The notes under the pieces: generated by a model | What the model was told of the DNA's origin: nothing | Seen by the model: only the letters and a program-made list of their open reading frames with translations | The model's database searches: none | NCBI GenBank assembly: GCA_034509925.1 | Contig: CM067532.1 | Coordinates: forward strand, 4,916,142-4,980,141 | Source of the DNA: Hirudinaria manillensis | Taxonomy: Eukaryota > Annelida > Clitellata > Hirudinida > Hirudinidae | Length of the DNA: 64,000 bases | Direction: 5' to 3' | Program-made: the position numbers and the translations under genes | Shown: piece by piece, positions 9,139-22,697 of the stretch | How the letters are laid out: every line of letters starts with the position of its first letter | Numbering within the stretch: position 1 is the first letter of the stretch

Positions 9139-12100
9139 TCAGCTGCTTCGGCCGTCGGTCGCGTACTTCGGAGCCTCTTGTGGACTTTGGAGGGAAATTG
9201 TCACGTGACCTATCACTTCCATCCACCTGTCATCATTAGAGCAACATTGTCATTGAGATCATCACAATCATCATCATCATCATAGCAAGAACATATGCAA
9301 ATTCATTAACGTATAATTTGATCGTTAACTAAAACAAATCATTAACCGAATCAAAATTGCAATTCGACCTGCTGAAGGTGGTGTGACTCTCGGCACGAAA
9401 GAAATAGACGTGGTTCTTGAACTGAAGTTTGAAAACAAAGTCTTTGACGATGCCGTCGGCGTCCGACGGGGTGCTTATCGTGTAGTTGAGCAGGGGCAGA
9501 CTCGCCAGAGGAAATTCATCCTACAATTGAGCAACAATTTGCAAAAAAAAAAATTTTTTAATTTTAAATGAATATAATTCGAGAAAATATTTTTTTGGTT
9601 TTTTTTTAAATTGAAAACCGACCTGAAAGTTCTTGTAGAAGAAAAGGCAGAAATTCGTAAAGACCACCCACAACTTCTGCCAACCGTTGCTGTTTTTGAA
9701 CTTCCGGAGGAGGTAACCACTCAGTTGATTCTGTCGATCGATCGATCGATTCCAGTTACGTAAAATCGAATAATTAACGTAATTAACGATCCAACTCGTG
9801 CTTTCGTTTCGACTCGTCCACTCACTTCAAAAGCAGTGCAATGGTCGCTCAGACTGACGCTGGTGCTTCTGTGCCAACAAACGTGCATGGTGTTGTTGGC
9901 GCGATGCTGCATGACGTTCTGCTTGTCGCCTGCCAAAGGACTTTTGCAGTCGTCGTGAGTGTCGTCCAGTGCTTCCGAGGAGCCTGAGTAGGAAACGAAA
10001 TTTTAAAAAAAGATAAATAAGGAATGAAATTGATCGATTAATCTAATTAGTTTAAATCGATTAATCTAATTAGTTTAAATCGATTAATTTAATTAATTTA
10101 AATCGATTTCAAACTCACTGTTGGACTTCAGGCTCGGGTAAAAGTTCTTGTCGTCCTCCTTGTCTTCCTGACAGTTGCCGATGGCCCTTTTCAAGTCGCT
10201 CATCCACTTTTCTTTCTCTTCTGCGCTGCTCGCAGCCACCACGATGCACTTGTCCTGGCCGTACACCACGAAGCCGTTCGCTACCGAAATGACTTTCGAG
10301 TCTTCGTCCGTCACCTACGATTCGTTAATCGAATAATTAATCGAGTAATATTTGTTAATCGATTAACTAATTATTTGTCCAGTGTAATCAAGTAATCGAG
10401 TAATAGATAGTTACGGTCATGTTCTTGAGAGACATTCGTCCCTGAACTTGAAATTGAAGAGACGGAGTTGCTAGGCGACTCGTATAAACGAGGTGGTCTG
10501 AAAACTGATTACAAAACAAAATTGTATTTTACCAAATATCATGCAGCAAATATTATGCCGACTTGTAACTTATGATTCCTCAATAATTGATTTATGATTT
10601 ATTAATTTTATCGTTTTATGTTAAGATATGTTCTTATCCAAACAATAACAAATTAGTTAGTACTTTTAACTTTAACATACATAATTATTGTGTCAGCAAT
10701 GATTATACAAAACAAGGTCTAGACACCAAAATGTGAAAGCAACGAACCAAGAAAAACATTCTCTGCTGTCCACCTTTGCGTGACAGCTTTTGCAAGCAAC
10801 CCTCTCTTAAAAAAAACTGGAAACGAAATATTTCAATTAACAAAATAATTAAATAATAATAATATAATTAAATTGACATTAATAACATTGGTAGCAGCAG
10901 TTATCAAACAAAGCATGATCAAAAAAACTGAATGGTTAGATTGATTAATAAGGATTAATATAATTAATTGAATAAAGATTAATATTATTATTAATTGATT
11001 AAGGAGTAATATTATTAATTGAGTCACAAACTGTACCCTGTCCTGCTGCACCAAGTCACCGACTCCAAGCAAACCTCGTTGAAGTTCCAAGAGCTTCTGG
11101 AGATTCACCTGAAAAAGAATGAAAAGATGAAAAGTCATCACGTCGCATTCGACGGAAACTTCGAGGAACTCACGACGTCGAGCAGTCGATGGAGGAGTGG
11201 ATCGACGAATCTTAGCAGTCGATCAAGGCACTCTGCATTCAAATGATGTAATTAATACATAATATAATTAAATATTATAAAATAATATAATAAACTTATA
11301 TATATATATCAACAAATCTTAGCAGTCGATCAAGGCACTCTGCATTCAAATGATGTAATTAATACATAATATAATAAAATATTATAAAATAATATAATAA
11401 ACTTATATACATCAACAAATCTTAGCAGTTGATCAAGGCACTCTGCATACCAATGATGTAATTAATATATAATATCAAATAATATGTAAAATATTATAAA
11501 TCATATACATATATATATATATGACTATATTATTATAATGTATATATAAATATAGTGGATCCACAAATCTTAGCAGTTGATCTGCATTCAACTGACGTAA
11601 TTATCATGCAATGAATATTTATAATCAAATAATCACATATATATATATACGTATGTACATAGCATTTTGTTATAACTAATAAGTTAAAATCACCGCAGCA
11701 GCTCTTCATGTCCGCGTGTCCTTCCCTCGGCATGGTTGATATCATCTCTGAAAAGGATAGAAAGGTGTTTATAACACTCGTGTTGTCATCAAGTCCCGAT
11801 GCATTTCAAATGACTTTCTTTGACTCACTTTCAAGGATTTGTTTGTAATAAATTATCCTCTGAGTTGGTTTTAAAATGAATGCATTCAGAGGCAAGAAGC
11901 AGACTTTTTCGGCTTCAAAATCGTTGACCGCCCTCTCGAACTCGTGATTTTGTCTCGTTGCGTGTTCCATTTCCAGCATCAAGTTTCTCGTCTGCTCGAA
12001 GTGCACCTGATACAGCTGCAAAAAAAAAGTACACATTTGAAGTTTGGAGGAAGAAGTTTTAGATTGGTAATTTTAATTTATAAGAATTTTAATAATAATA

Positions 12101-15100
12101 TTATAATTAATTAATATTAATATTTTTAAATAAGAAAATATGTTGCAACAATGAACCAGTTCTGTAGGATACTAAAACTGATGCCAGACAAAATATTCTC
12201 AGTGAATTTATGTGACATTTTCTTAAATTAAAAGTAATAATAAAAAAAAAGATAATAAATTTTAGGTTAATTAGTCAGAAACTTTAACCTTCATGTGATC
12301 ACCAATTGTATGTTACTTACATGTATATATATATATATATACAAGTATGTGAAGAACGTTATTTAATATTAAGTACTGTCACTTATGCAACATAAAATTG
12401 TTGCTACCCAATCGATAATTATGAATAAGTTTCACTCAATTTCTACCCACCGGCAAAGAGGACGTGAGGGTCAACAAAACATCCCCAATTCTTTTCTCTT
12501 CCTTTGACAACTGAGTGCCCGACTTTCCCTCCCTGAGTAATAATTAGTTTTAAAAAAAAATTCTCAAAAATACTTTGAAATTACTTTTAAGTAACGAGTA
12601 ATCAATGATTATCAATGATTATTATTAATGATGATGATGATTGTTGACATTGCAATACAAAGACATTATTTTAATTCATTCACCAGGCCATCAATCGATC
12701 CTCGAGCTGATTGAGAAACTCCGAGTGGAACTTGGAAATCGGCACGAACGTGTTGTAAAACGCCGTCGCCAACTCGTCTGGCATCGCGTCCTGATGACTC
12801 ATCGCTTCGCTAAAATACTGCAAAACGGTTTACGTTTAACAAAAATGATAACATAATACGTTATGTTAATCAGCTACATAAAACTTTAATTATAATACGT
12901 TATGTTAATCAGCTACATAAAACTTTAATTATAATACGTTATGTTAATTAGCTACACAAAACTTTAATTATAATACATTATGTTAATTAGCTACACAAAA
13001 CTTTAATTATAATACATTATGTTAATTAGCTACACAAAAAGCTGTAATTACCCATGTTATGACTTTCAAGTCTTTCTTATAAGTTCTTTCCGTCATCAGG
13101 ATTTCCTTGGCCAGATAGAAAAGGACGTCGACAGACTGTCTCTAAAAGTGGAATTAAATAATTAAATGGTTTTGTTGCCTTAAACTCATTAAAAGTTAAA
13201 CTCGTTGGTTTTGTTAAATGATGCGTTGCAACATCTCATTCGAGGAATTTCAAAGTATTGAACTTCAGTTTGCATGAAATTAGGTACATTAAGTTATACT
13301 TCAGTTAATATTGATCTTTCAAATTGTAACAGCTTCACACATTTAACATTTAAGTCTTAATTTAGCTTCTTGCATTCACCATCCACCTGAACAGGTGTTG
13401 TTCCTCAATTGGAAATTGAAAGCAAATTCAACAAACAAGACTGAGTTAAGTCAATCTAAAATCAAATGGTAACAATTTGTAATAGTATAAATACAAACAA
13501 ACAATATGTATTACTTTGTAATAGTATAAATACAAACAAACAATATGTATTACTTTGTAATAGTATAAATACATTCAAACAATGTTTATAATTACACAGT
13601 TGACAAAAAAATCAATCTTTTAAATGGTGATCTTATTTCAACATCAAAATGAAAACATCATTCAAGATGCCATGTTAATGCATAACACGAACAAACAAAC
13701 ACACAAACAAACAAACAAACAAACAGCTAAACAAAGGCTATCAATTGGAGTTCAATCAAATAATCAACCAATCTTTAAAGCTTTGAAGAAACCAGAAAAA
13801 GAACAACAAAGTTTCCAACCCTTTTCTTTCCTTCGTCGTCCGATCCTTCGGTCTGATAGTTTTTATCGAAGGACCGAGGACTCGGCGTCTGCACGGAGGT
13901 CGGAACGGCATCTTCGAACCGGGAATTTCCGGAGGTGACGTCCGCCTTTTGCGCGTCGGACCGTTTGGAAAACCCGGGGACGAACGCTCCTTTGCGGTCG
14001 TTGCCGTCGGCGACAGGAGGGGAGTTCGAAATCCGCGGGGACAGACGGTCGGGCACGGGGGGAAGGGGACCGATCTGGAAGTCCACGAAGTTGCCGTCGT
14101 CGACGTACGGCAACTTCCTCGGGGAGGAAACGAACTCGTCGACGTTCAGGTGGCCTGGGGAGGGCAGAGGGGGCAGGTCGTCCACGGAGGTTTCGATGCA
14201 ACCTTTCTTCACCACTCCGACTTCGCTCACGCTGTGGTGCAGCATCTGAGGACTTTTGTGCACGTCGACAAAATTAGTTAATGACTCGAATAAAACAAAA
14301 TATTATAATACTTTATTTCAATAAATATTCAACGAACATGAAGTCAAATGATTGATAATTATCCTTTTAATCCTCAAAAAACAAAAACAAAAATCTTTTT
14401 TTAGAATCCAATCGTTCACTGACCTCGAATAGTTAGGCAAGAAAGAAGCATCCACAGCAGCGTGCAAAGACTCTGGTATGTCCTCGATCTCTTTGGTCCT
14501 GGAAAGGACGTCGTTCGGGAAAACCTCCGCGAGTCGGGATTGGGGGGAGTCGTCGAGGAGGGGTTCGGACGACCTCCCCGGGAGTTTCCCGAGCATGAAC
14601 TGCGAGGGGTCGATTTGACTCTGACTTGACTGCAAACTCGGAGCTATGTGCATCATAAAATCACTTGAAACAAAACCTTTGAAAAAACAAAGAGATGAAA
14701 AAGGATCTAAAATAACTGCTAGGAAAAAGTATTTAAAAAAATGAATTAATCAAAAAATATCCTAACAAACAGAAAATCATAGCGCAGTCCACAGTTCTAA
14801 CTGGACAAGCAAATCGCTTACATCTGGCGTTGTTGACGGGAGCCGCGACCGGAGTTTGCCTGTTCGAGTGTTTCCAACTCCCGTCCCTCGAAGATCCGAC
14901 CTGGTGTTGCATCGGCTGCACGTACGTCTGGAAGGGATACGAAGGATCCCGATGGAGGATCGGATTCGACCCTCGGTCCGGGGGCAGTCGATACGACTCC
15001 AGGGCGGCCTCCGGGATGGGGCGTCGGACGTTCCTCTCCGAGCGGACGTCGGGCTGGAAGCGGTGGTGATGATGATCCGACTGCCTCCTGTCGAACGAGT

Positions 15101-18100
15101 GGGAACCGAACATCATGGAATTGGTGTTGTTGAAGTAACCGACGTCGCGTGACGTCAGGGTCCCCGTCTTGGGACTCCCCGCCCTGCTCTGCAGTACGGA
15201 CATCGTTCTCATGCTCGTAGTCCTGCAATGAGTTTGATGCTTTCAATTAATTGATTGATAATTAATTAGTGATTTGTTTGCTTTTAATTGTTCCGATTAG
15301 TTTAATTATTCATTTTGATGGCCAATCTTACAATGCTGCTGAAATTACTTTCTTTGCTTATTCGTTTGAATTGTTAAAGGAATACTTTTAAATAATAAAT
15401 CATATGGAAAGTTAAAAAAAATGCCACCATTCTACATTTTATAAAATAAAGAGTTTGATTCAAACAGTTTCTCAAAGACTTCACCTCTCGAAGGGAGCAG
15501 GTTTGATGCTCTTCTCCCGAGCAAAATCCACCAATTCTTTCTGCGTTCGGCCAGAATATCTGAAATCACGGTCGCAATCAGACAAACTCGAACCTAGATG
15601 CAGGGGTTCATCTTTTCGATGAAAAAGGTCGCGAACCTGAACGAGGATCCGTGGCTGATGACCTTGGTTTTTGTCCGTGGAACTCTTTGGACCGTGTGAC
15701 ACCTGAAGAACGTGTGGTGCTCGATGCATTTCTTCCAGAAGTTCTTGGACCAATTCCGAGAAGGAAAGTAAAACTCCACCACGTCCTTGTATCCCTCCTT
15801 CGAAATGAAAGTTGAATTCAATGGTTCTCAATCAATTCTGATTGCATCCAAAAACTATAAGATTCCATCACTAATTTCATTTTTAAGCAATCTGTTGTGG
15901 GATGCTAAACGCATAATCGGATTTAGCAATAACGTGAAGCTACTTGCGATAAGATATAACAATGGGAACGCTATATTGAAATATGGTAAAATATTGGCAA
16001 TTTCTTTAGTTCTGCATTTGACACATGTTAATTAATTGTACATATGTTGTAATAATTAGTTATAGCTGTAATTGTTACAATATTATTTTAATTTAAATTA
16101 ATTTTATTTGAAGTTTCAGAATCTAATCAGCTTCGTGGCATAAAAACAGAAAATTCTGTTAAGTCATAAAAAAAAAATCCATCCATCCATCCATCCATCC
16201 ATCCATCCATCCATCCATCCATCCATCCATCCATCCATCCATCCATCCATCCATCCATCCATCCATCCATCTCCTTTACCATTCCTTCAGAATGCAATTT
16301 CACAAGGAACTTCTTCCTCTTAAAGCAGAGCTTTCTAATCTTGGCCCACGAGAACGAATTTATTTTCGTGTAATTTTGGAAAACAAGGATCCCGGAGTGA
16401 GAGACTGCCAAGTGAAGGTTCGCTCCGTCGTGGTCCTGAAAATTTAATTGAAATAATGACCCGTCTATCAATAACTGTGCATTGCTAATTGAAAAGCTAA
16501 GTAGAACTTGCAATTACCACAAGGAAGTAATGCACAGACAAACACATCAGTAATGTTATGTCATGTTATGTTGTGTTATGTTATGTTATATCATGTCTGT
16601 CATGTTATCTAATTAGCCAATAAAAGCCAAATTTTAAACCATCAAGTTGCAGCCTCATTCATTCGTTCGTTCGTTCATTCATTCATTCATTCGTTCATTC
16701 ATTGCATGTTGTGCATTTGTATCACAAGCATGTAAACAAACCTATGCTCAATAATAACACTACTATGACTGAAACTTATCATGTCTTGATAAGGATAAAT
16801 AAATAAAATCGTTAAGTAACTATAAATAAGTAAATACAAATAAACCAGTCATGATTTGTAGTCATTTCTACTGCGCAAAAGTTCAACAGAATGAAATTAA
16901 ATTATTAACCTGATTAAACATGAAATTAATGCATTATTTAACAAAATTATTAACAAAGGAGTACCTGAGCAGCATGCAATTGGATGCCATAAAGCTCCAC
17001 CTTCCTTGCTGTGTCCAACAAGTTGAAGTCTGCTTCTGCTGGTGACTGTCCCCTTTTTTTGAAGATTTTTAAATAATTTAATAAATTATTTATTTTAAAT
17101 AATAACAATTAATAAATCGTTCTCAATTACTTAACAAATCTGGGCAAGTTAAATCAAATGATAATAATAATTCCAACTGAGACGTATTATTGCATTCAAA
17201 ATTTCCACATACCACAAAAACCACAAGAACAAGAACAAGGACTTAATTCATCATCTCGGATCAACCATCCTTGACATTCAAAATAAAAAGTAAAAAATAA
17301 TGAAGGACACTCACAAATGTTCTTTGTGATGTTCCATGATTTGATGTTCAATTTCAGGGGTCTGGTTAGGGAGCAGATGTAGCTGACCGATGTACGACTG
17401 GCTGGCATATTCCTCGCAGTAATTCCCCAACTCGGCTAAAATTCAAAATGGCAGACGTTTGATTGATTGACGGTAAGAGACGTTGTTTAAATTATAGTTC
17501 AATAATTAATAATAAATAGGTCTGTCAATTATTTAGGTCAGGCCATCATGTTTTTAATTTAATTTTATTACTAATATTATTATTAATCATTTATATTATA
17601 TATTTATTATGTCTCTATCTGCCATATTAACTGCATGCAATATAAATGCAAGTGAATGCGAATCTCTTAAGTAATTGGCGATAACGATGCCGACGATTCC
17701 CCAAACAATTCTGCTGAAATAGCAGCAATCGGATGAAAAAGGGCGATGAGAACAAAGTGGAGCACGAAGGAAGTCCAAATCATCGCAACAAAATTTATTG
17801 CCTTTTTGCAAATTCGGGCCGAGCAGGACGATGTTTTATTTTCAATAAATTTGAGACGAAGGATGTGTTTCATCCTGGCAAACCTTGCCAAAGAAAAATA
17901 TGGCACGAACTGAACGGAGATCAGAGAGTGTTTGCTTCTACCGATGCCGGTGCAATTTCTACTTTCGATGAGATTTTCAACGTAAACATTGTTGATAGTA
18001 ATGATGACAGGAAATACTTAAACATTATTCAATAAAAGTTGCAAAATAATGGCGTTGAAATGTAACAGGTGACAGATTATTTAAAAAAAACATTGCATAT

Positions 18101-20336
18101 TATGCAAGCAAGCAAATATATAACAATACAATTATACAACTATACAATACAATTACCATTACATTGCATGCAATTACTAATAACTTTTACCAACTCTTAA
18201 ATGAGGCTAATCAGTTTCAATGGCAATGCAACTCAGGAAACAACAACAACTTAGATTATTGAATTAATATTTTCTTATTGTGAGTGAATAACATGTATTA
18301 ATATGAGTGGGTTTTCCAACCATTTTTAAATGAAAACATTAATACAATAAACGAATACAATAAACAGCAATAACAACAACAGCGGAAGGTAATCTCAAGC
18401 AAAAAAAAAGATTTTAAAAATGAATAGCCGGGTTGATTTTTTTTCAACCGGTGTCGAATTACTTAAAATCGTTGGAATCCTAAACATCTCACGTTAGCAA
18501 CTCTCACGACAATATTGGCTTGCAAATCAATGAATGGAGAGTCGAATGACGACATGCGACTGCTGCGATACATTTACATTGCTTTAAAAAAAAACCAAAT
18601 GTAACTCCAACCTTGAACAATGTAGGAAGCCAAAAGCACTGCTGTATGTTCCTGACAGTATAAGTCACCTGAGAGCAAGTCTCTTTTGATCTGCAAGGCT
18701 AGCAAATACCTGCGATATAAATAAGTACAATTATAGGAACTCGCTTATGTGGTGATTGAGGTTAACAATGTATGTAGTTGTCATATCAACTGTGCCTTTG
18801 TTCTTTTGCACATGTTAAAGAGCATTTACTTTGAAGTTTGAACATTTGTTTAAAATAAACAATGGTAACTAAAAGTAAACTTTAATATTCAGGAGTTCAA
18901 AGGGGATAAACAGCATCTTATAATTAAAAAATTATAATAATTATAATTATATTATAATAATTGTGACTTACATTTCTTGACTAATTATTATGTCGTGTGT
19001 TTAATGAAACATTGTTTATGGAATCAATTTAACAGCAACAGTTTAAAAGCATTTATCCCAAACATAGTCAGCAATGAAAACAGATAAATTCCTTCTATTA
19101 CAAAATACGACGTGTTATCATTTGAATAACTCAGAAATCAAGAAAATAAATTTCTTTATTAATCTGCTAACACTTCCTTTAAAAGGACAGTTTGCTTCCA
19201 CATTACTTAACGTGTTACAGGTTACAAATAAGAAGAATAAGAAGAATAAGAAGGCATGACCTCACACCATCAGTGCATAGGATAAAGATCAACCATTGAT
19301 CATAACTCAAGGAAGATCGAACCACAACCAGTAATAGCAATTATTGAGATCATAACTTCAGGAAGATGAATTCAAACATCCAACCTGGTAAATTCTTCTT
19401 CCAACAATCCGGGATCGGGAGTGTAGAATTTGAGAAGGAACTTGAAGAAAAGTTGGGTTCTCTTAACTTGTTTTAAAAGTGGTTTCTCATGGTCCAGCCA
19501 GCACTGTGAACGAATCAATAATAATAATGATACTGAATATGAAGTGAATTATATCATTATATTGGGTATTGAATCCAAATCGAAGCAAAACTTACTGGAA
19601 TGAGCTCCGTATCGTTGTACTGTAAATCAAAATAATCAGACTCCAGCAGTTGAAGTTTGTTGACGACGGCGTCGTATAATACTATTCCTTTCGCTTTAAC
19701 CTGTAATCGTTCGATTGTTATTTGGCATTCAGTAAATATTTCATGCAATGCTTCAATTAAAAACAAAAACATAGCAAGATGAACAGATGCATGAAACAGA
19801 TGAAATTCAGGTACAAAATAGTATTATGAAGGTAACTAATATCCCGATCAATATTGTATCGATATCGTGAATGATCGGAAGCAGCTTGATGATCCAGTTA
19901 AAAAAACACACACCAGTTGGTGGTACCAGCATATAGCATGCAAGAGTTGCAAACAAATTTAGAAACTGCTGATAGAACCTGATGATAAACATCTCTGGTG
20001 ATGCAGCGCATGCATGCATCTTAACACTTCAAAGTGTCCAGTTTGGTCCAGTATAATGACATTAATACTTTTATTTTGCATTTAAAATAGGACAAAATTT
20101 TGAAATGACTAGAATGCTTGTCTATGATCTTGGAAAGCGAATAGATTCTTCTAGAAATATTTATTTGGGATGCTTTTGAGAATTTGAACAACAAGGCTAA
20201 ATGATCAAATAATTCGTTTTGTTTTTCTTACCGGCACTTGGAAAGTCTGTATGGTGTCATCAAGCATCAACACCTTGCAAACCAAAATCCTTCCATGAGA
20301 TGGTGAGGACACTGGTGTCCCACTGTTGCTAGACAT
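9139..20336 (-). CDS. FARP: FARP: FERM, RhoGEF and pleckstrin domain protein
   Basis: Complete gene, 26 coding exons, 1201 residues. FARP proteins are membrane-associated guanine exchange factors for Rho-family GTPases, acting in cell shape and neurite/synapse development. Exons 5'->3': 20336-20232, 19700-19596, 19503-19385, 18709-18612, 17435-17315, 17052-16965, 16435-16280, 15797-15637, 15559-15485, 15222-14822, 14643-14424, 14252-13820, 13141-13052, 12817-12684, 12532-12451, 12015-11829, 11747-11694, 11232-11174, 11108-11037, 10801-10748, 10504-10415, 10314-10119, 9983-9826, 9730-9623, 9520-9369, 9226-9139. Domains: FERM about 17-305 ([28 protein letters not shown]), FERM-adjacent about 310-345 ([11 protein letters not shown]), low-complexity linker 345-695, DH about 697-915 ([25 protein letters not shown]), PH1 about 930-1020 ([15 protein letters not shown]), PH2 about 1088-1180 ([21 protein letters not shown]). 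Acceptors of exons 6 and 20 were chosen to keep frame. Human FARP1 has 1045 residues; the linker is longer here. Confidence 0.93.
10034..10108. repeat. 23-bp tandem repeat in a FARP intron
   Basis: About three copies of cgattaatctaattagttt plus aaat lie just 3' (in transcript sense) of the exon 10119-10314. The third copy is degenerate. Confidence 0.7.
11209..11640. repeat. Tandem repeat duplicating a FARP 3' splice site
   Basis: Units start at 11209, 11316, 11419 and 11567 (spacings 107, 103 and 148 bases). The lowest unit contains the real start of the exon 11174-11232. Read on the minus strand, units 2 and 3 repeat the acceptor (tgcag) and the first dozen codons of that exon (ECLD, then R or Q, then LLRFVD); unit 4 has lost the first nine exon bases. 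All three extra copies lie upstream in the transcript, so they are decoy acceptors. Confidence 0.8.
12855..13048. repeat. 39-bp minisatellite in a FARP intron
   Basis: About five copies of a 39-bp unit (aatacgttatgttaatcagc and so on) fill the short intron between the exons at 12684-12817 and 13052-13141, reaching almost to the donor site. Confidence 0.75.
13476..13583. repeat. 39-bp minisatellite in a FARP intron
   Basis: Nearly three copies of a 39-bp unit starting tttgtaatagtataaatac at 13476, 13515 and 13554. The unit is unrelated to the one at 12855 despite the same length. Confidence 0.75.
16178..16271. repeat. (TCCA)n microsatellite next to a splice donor
   Basis: About 23 copies of TCCA. 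On the coding strand this is (TGGA)n, beginning eight bases after the GT of the donor that follows FARP exon 7 (16280-16435). Confidence 0.9.
17733..18035 (+). other. Opposite-strand ORF nested in a FARP intron
   Basis: A 100-codon ORF on the strand opposite FARP, inside the intron between exons 18612-18709 and 17315-17435. An AATAAA overlaps its stop, and a TATA-like box (caatataaatg) lies about 95 bases upstream of the ATG. The product includes [18 protein letters not shown] and a Cys-containing centre. I do not recognise it. It could be a nested gene, a decayed retrocopy or chance. Confidence 0.25.
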
Positions 20337-22697
20337 TGTTGAGTTCAAACAGAGACAAACATAACGCAAATCAGGGAAGAGAGATTGCCCTACAGTTCAA
20401 TAATTTGTCTTTGAGCAAATCATGTACTTGTATTCATTGATTACCACAAAATGATTCCATCTCAATTAACTAATGCCAGCCAGGGACGGGTCACCATTCA
20501 TCGATGAACGCACTCTGGCGACATCAAGCTAAGTAAGCAAAACATAAATCAACAAAAAATATGTTTTCAAAGCCTACTTTTTACAAACTCACACAATAAT
20601 TTAAGTTAAAGTGCAAATTTTATATAACAAACAATCCTCTCGTCACCCAGGTACGATCGGGCACTCGAAAGTAGAAAGTTGGTTTACAATCCAACAGAAT
20701 TGGACAGAAATTGTAAAAACAAAATTCCTGAGATTACATAACTGCAAAACTCCCCACCTAAACATCCAGAGCCCTCAAAAACATAATGCGAGATAAATAC
20801 GCATGGCGATTTACAGGGCTAGATGCAATCATCGATTATGGTTCTACATTTTAAGTATTTAAATAGTAATTGATTATTATATTTAAAAACTTTAATTTTG
20901 CCTAATGTTTCGCGACGCCATTTAAAATAATAAGCTAGCATAAAATATTTTTAAACATTATTTTATTTTAAAATAATAACATGCTCTGCTTAAAGTGAAT
21001 TACAGACATAATTAGGAAAATATTAGATGTATGTGCCTCACCATAAGGGGTTAAGCTGGTAATGCCCAAGTGTGTTTTATAATCTTGACCGGTGGTGAGT
21101 CCGGCCATAATCCCCGCTCGCGATACAGAAAGAATAAAATGATTTAAGCCTCTTGATTTCGAAAATAAACAATGACCTCTAAATATTTACATATATCGTA
21201 CCCGCCCTAATCCATGTAAATTTCGTCTGCCTACTCAAAATGTTGCTCCCCCAGCCAAAGCGTTCTAGGTCCATCACCGGCCTAATTAATATTTAAGAAC
21301 GAACTATTCCTATCAACTGTGGTTTAGTTCTATCCATCACATGCTAAGGCTAATAAATGTCCTCCCTATGCCTTAAGTTAAGGTTCGATCGGGGACTAGA
21401 TTATGCATTGATGACAAGAAATCTGGTTTCATGACTTGTCCTTAACAAGTCCTTAACTTTATCAAACCTCGTCACTCATCAAAAAATTCTTACTAAACTA
21501 ATTGACACTAAAACTGCACATCCACTAGAAAGTTGTGTTCATTAGCGTATATAAACCTACTTTTATATATAAAGTTTACATATACAATTCAAACTTAATT
21601 AAATTTGTAATTAAATACGATGCTGGATAGCCAAATTGGTTTTTATAGCCTATAGACCTACATATGGGTGTGTCGAAACAAAAAAAATAGGAATCTCTGC
21701 TCTACCAAGTTGCAGAAAAACTGTAATTAAAATTTACTTGTTATTGCTTATTATTACTTGCCTGTCAATGACAAAAAGTGGATTTTCACATAATGCCAGA
21801 AGGTAATTCCTCCAATACTGCAATTCATGTGATACGCAGATAAAATTGTACATATGCAATGACTGGGTCTGTCCCAAAGAGATGAGCATGCAAGTTATAC
21901 TCCACCAGCTAATTACATCTCTTTAAATTTCCCCTGTATAAGCTAAGAACATCTTTAACAGATTGTTTTTTAATTGAGACCTAAAGCGGTAGAGAAATGA
22001 TTTACTTAGCCTCACCACGTTTTATATAGAAAACTAGATGCATTTATTAATTTACTTAAAAAATTCTCAAGAAGCATCTTTACTGTTCAGACCTCAGACT
22101 GACCCAAAGTAATTTTCTAATCATTTTAGTCTATTACTCAGGATATTGGTTTGAGCCCAGTATCTTTTGTTATGCTGCATACTAGTATACAGCGAATTCT
22201 TATAAAAAAAAAAGATTCTAATCAACGTCGAAACCAAACCCCCAAAAGTTGAAAAAAATGGCTACATAACGCCAACAAGTGATTCGGCAAACCGAACTGC
22301 AAATAGGCTACAAAGCCATAATGCTCAGATACCTTAACTCAAGGTAGCATTTCGATCAGCTTAGTTACAAGATTCTCGACACTATCAAACAGTCTATTTG
22401 AATGTTCCCCGTCAGATAAGAGTCTGGCGAGTTGACCGTTTTTCCACCACACCCAAATTCTGCTAAGTAAATAGACCATGAAAAACTTAAAAGATTAGAT
22501 AATAGGAAAACTCATTTGCAGAAAGCCATTAAACATTTCCTATCCTCAAGTTAAACATTAATGAGATTGTAGAATAAAGAGGTCTCATTTTAATCTTATT
22601 TAATTTCTTTGATCATGCTGATATTCAATAGATAGGTTTCCATTCAAATCACAATTATAAACCAAACAATTTTAATTCAAAGGCAACATCTATCTTT
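20337..22697. other. IPO5-FARP intergenic region
   Basis: About 2.4 kb of AT-rich DNA between the importin-5 stop and the FARP start. It must hold the importin-5 3' UTR and the FARP promoter. Neither could be pinned down, and no other exon was seen. Confidence 0.5.

Noticed and set aside
13863-14281. Several overlapping ORFs on both strands
   Set aside because: They are shadows of the GC-rich FARP linker exon 13820-14252; only the frame joined by splice sites and lacking stops fits.
14818-15246. Overlapping ORFs on both strands over the other long FARP linker exon
   Set aside because: Only the frame reading [14 protein letters not shown] and onward connects in phase to the exons on each side.
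17052-17315. Apparent frameshift between FARP exons 5 and 6
   Set aside because: The obvious acceptor (ggggacag) breaks the frame, but using the upstream aaaaaag gives [11 protein letters not shown], which restores the frame and the expected FERM sequence.
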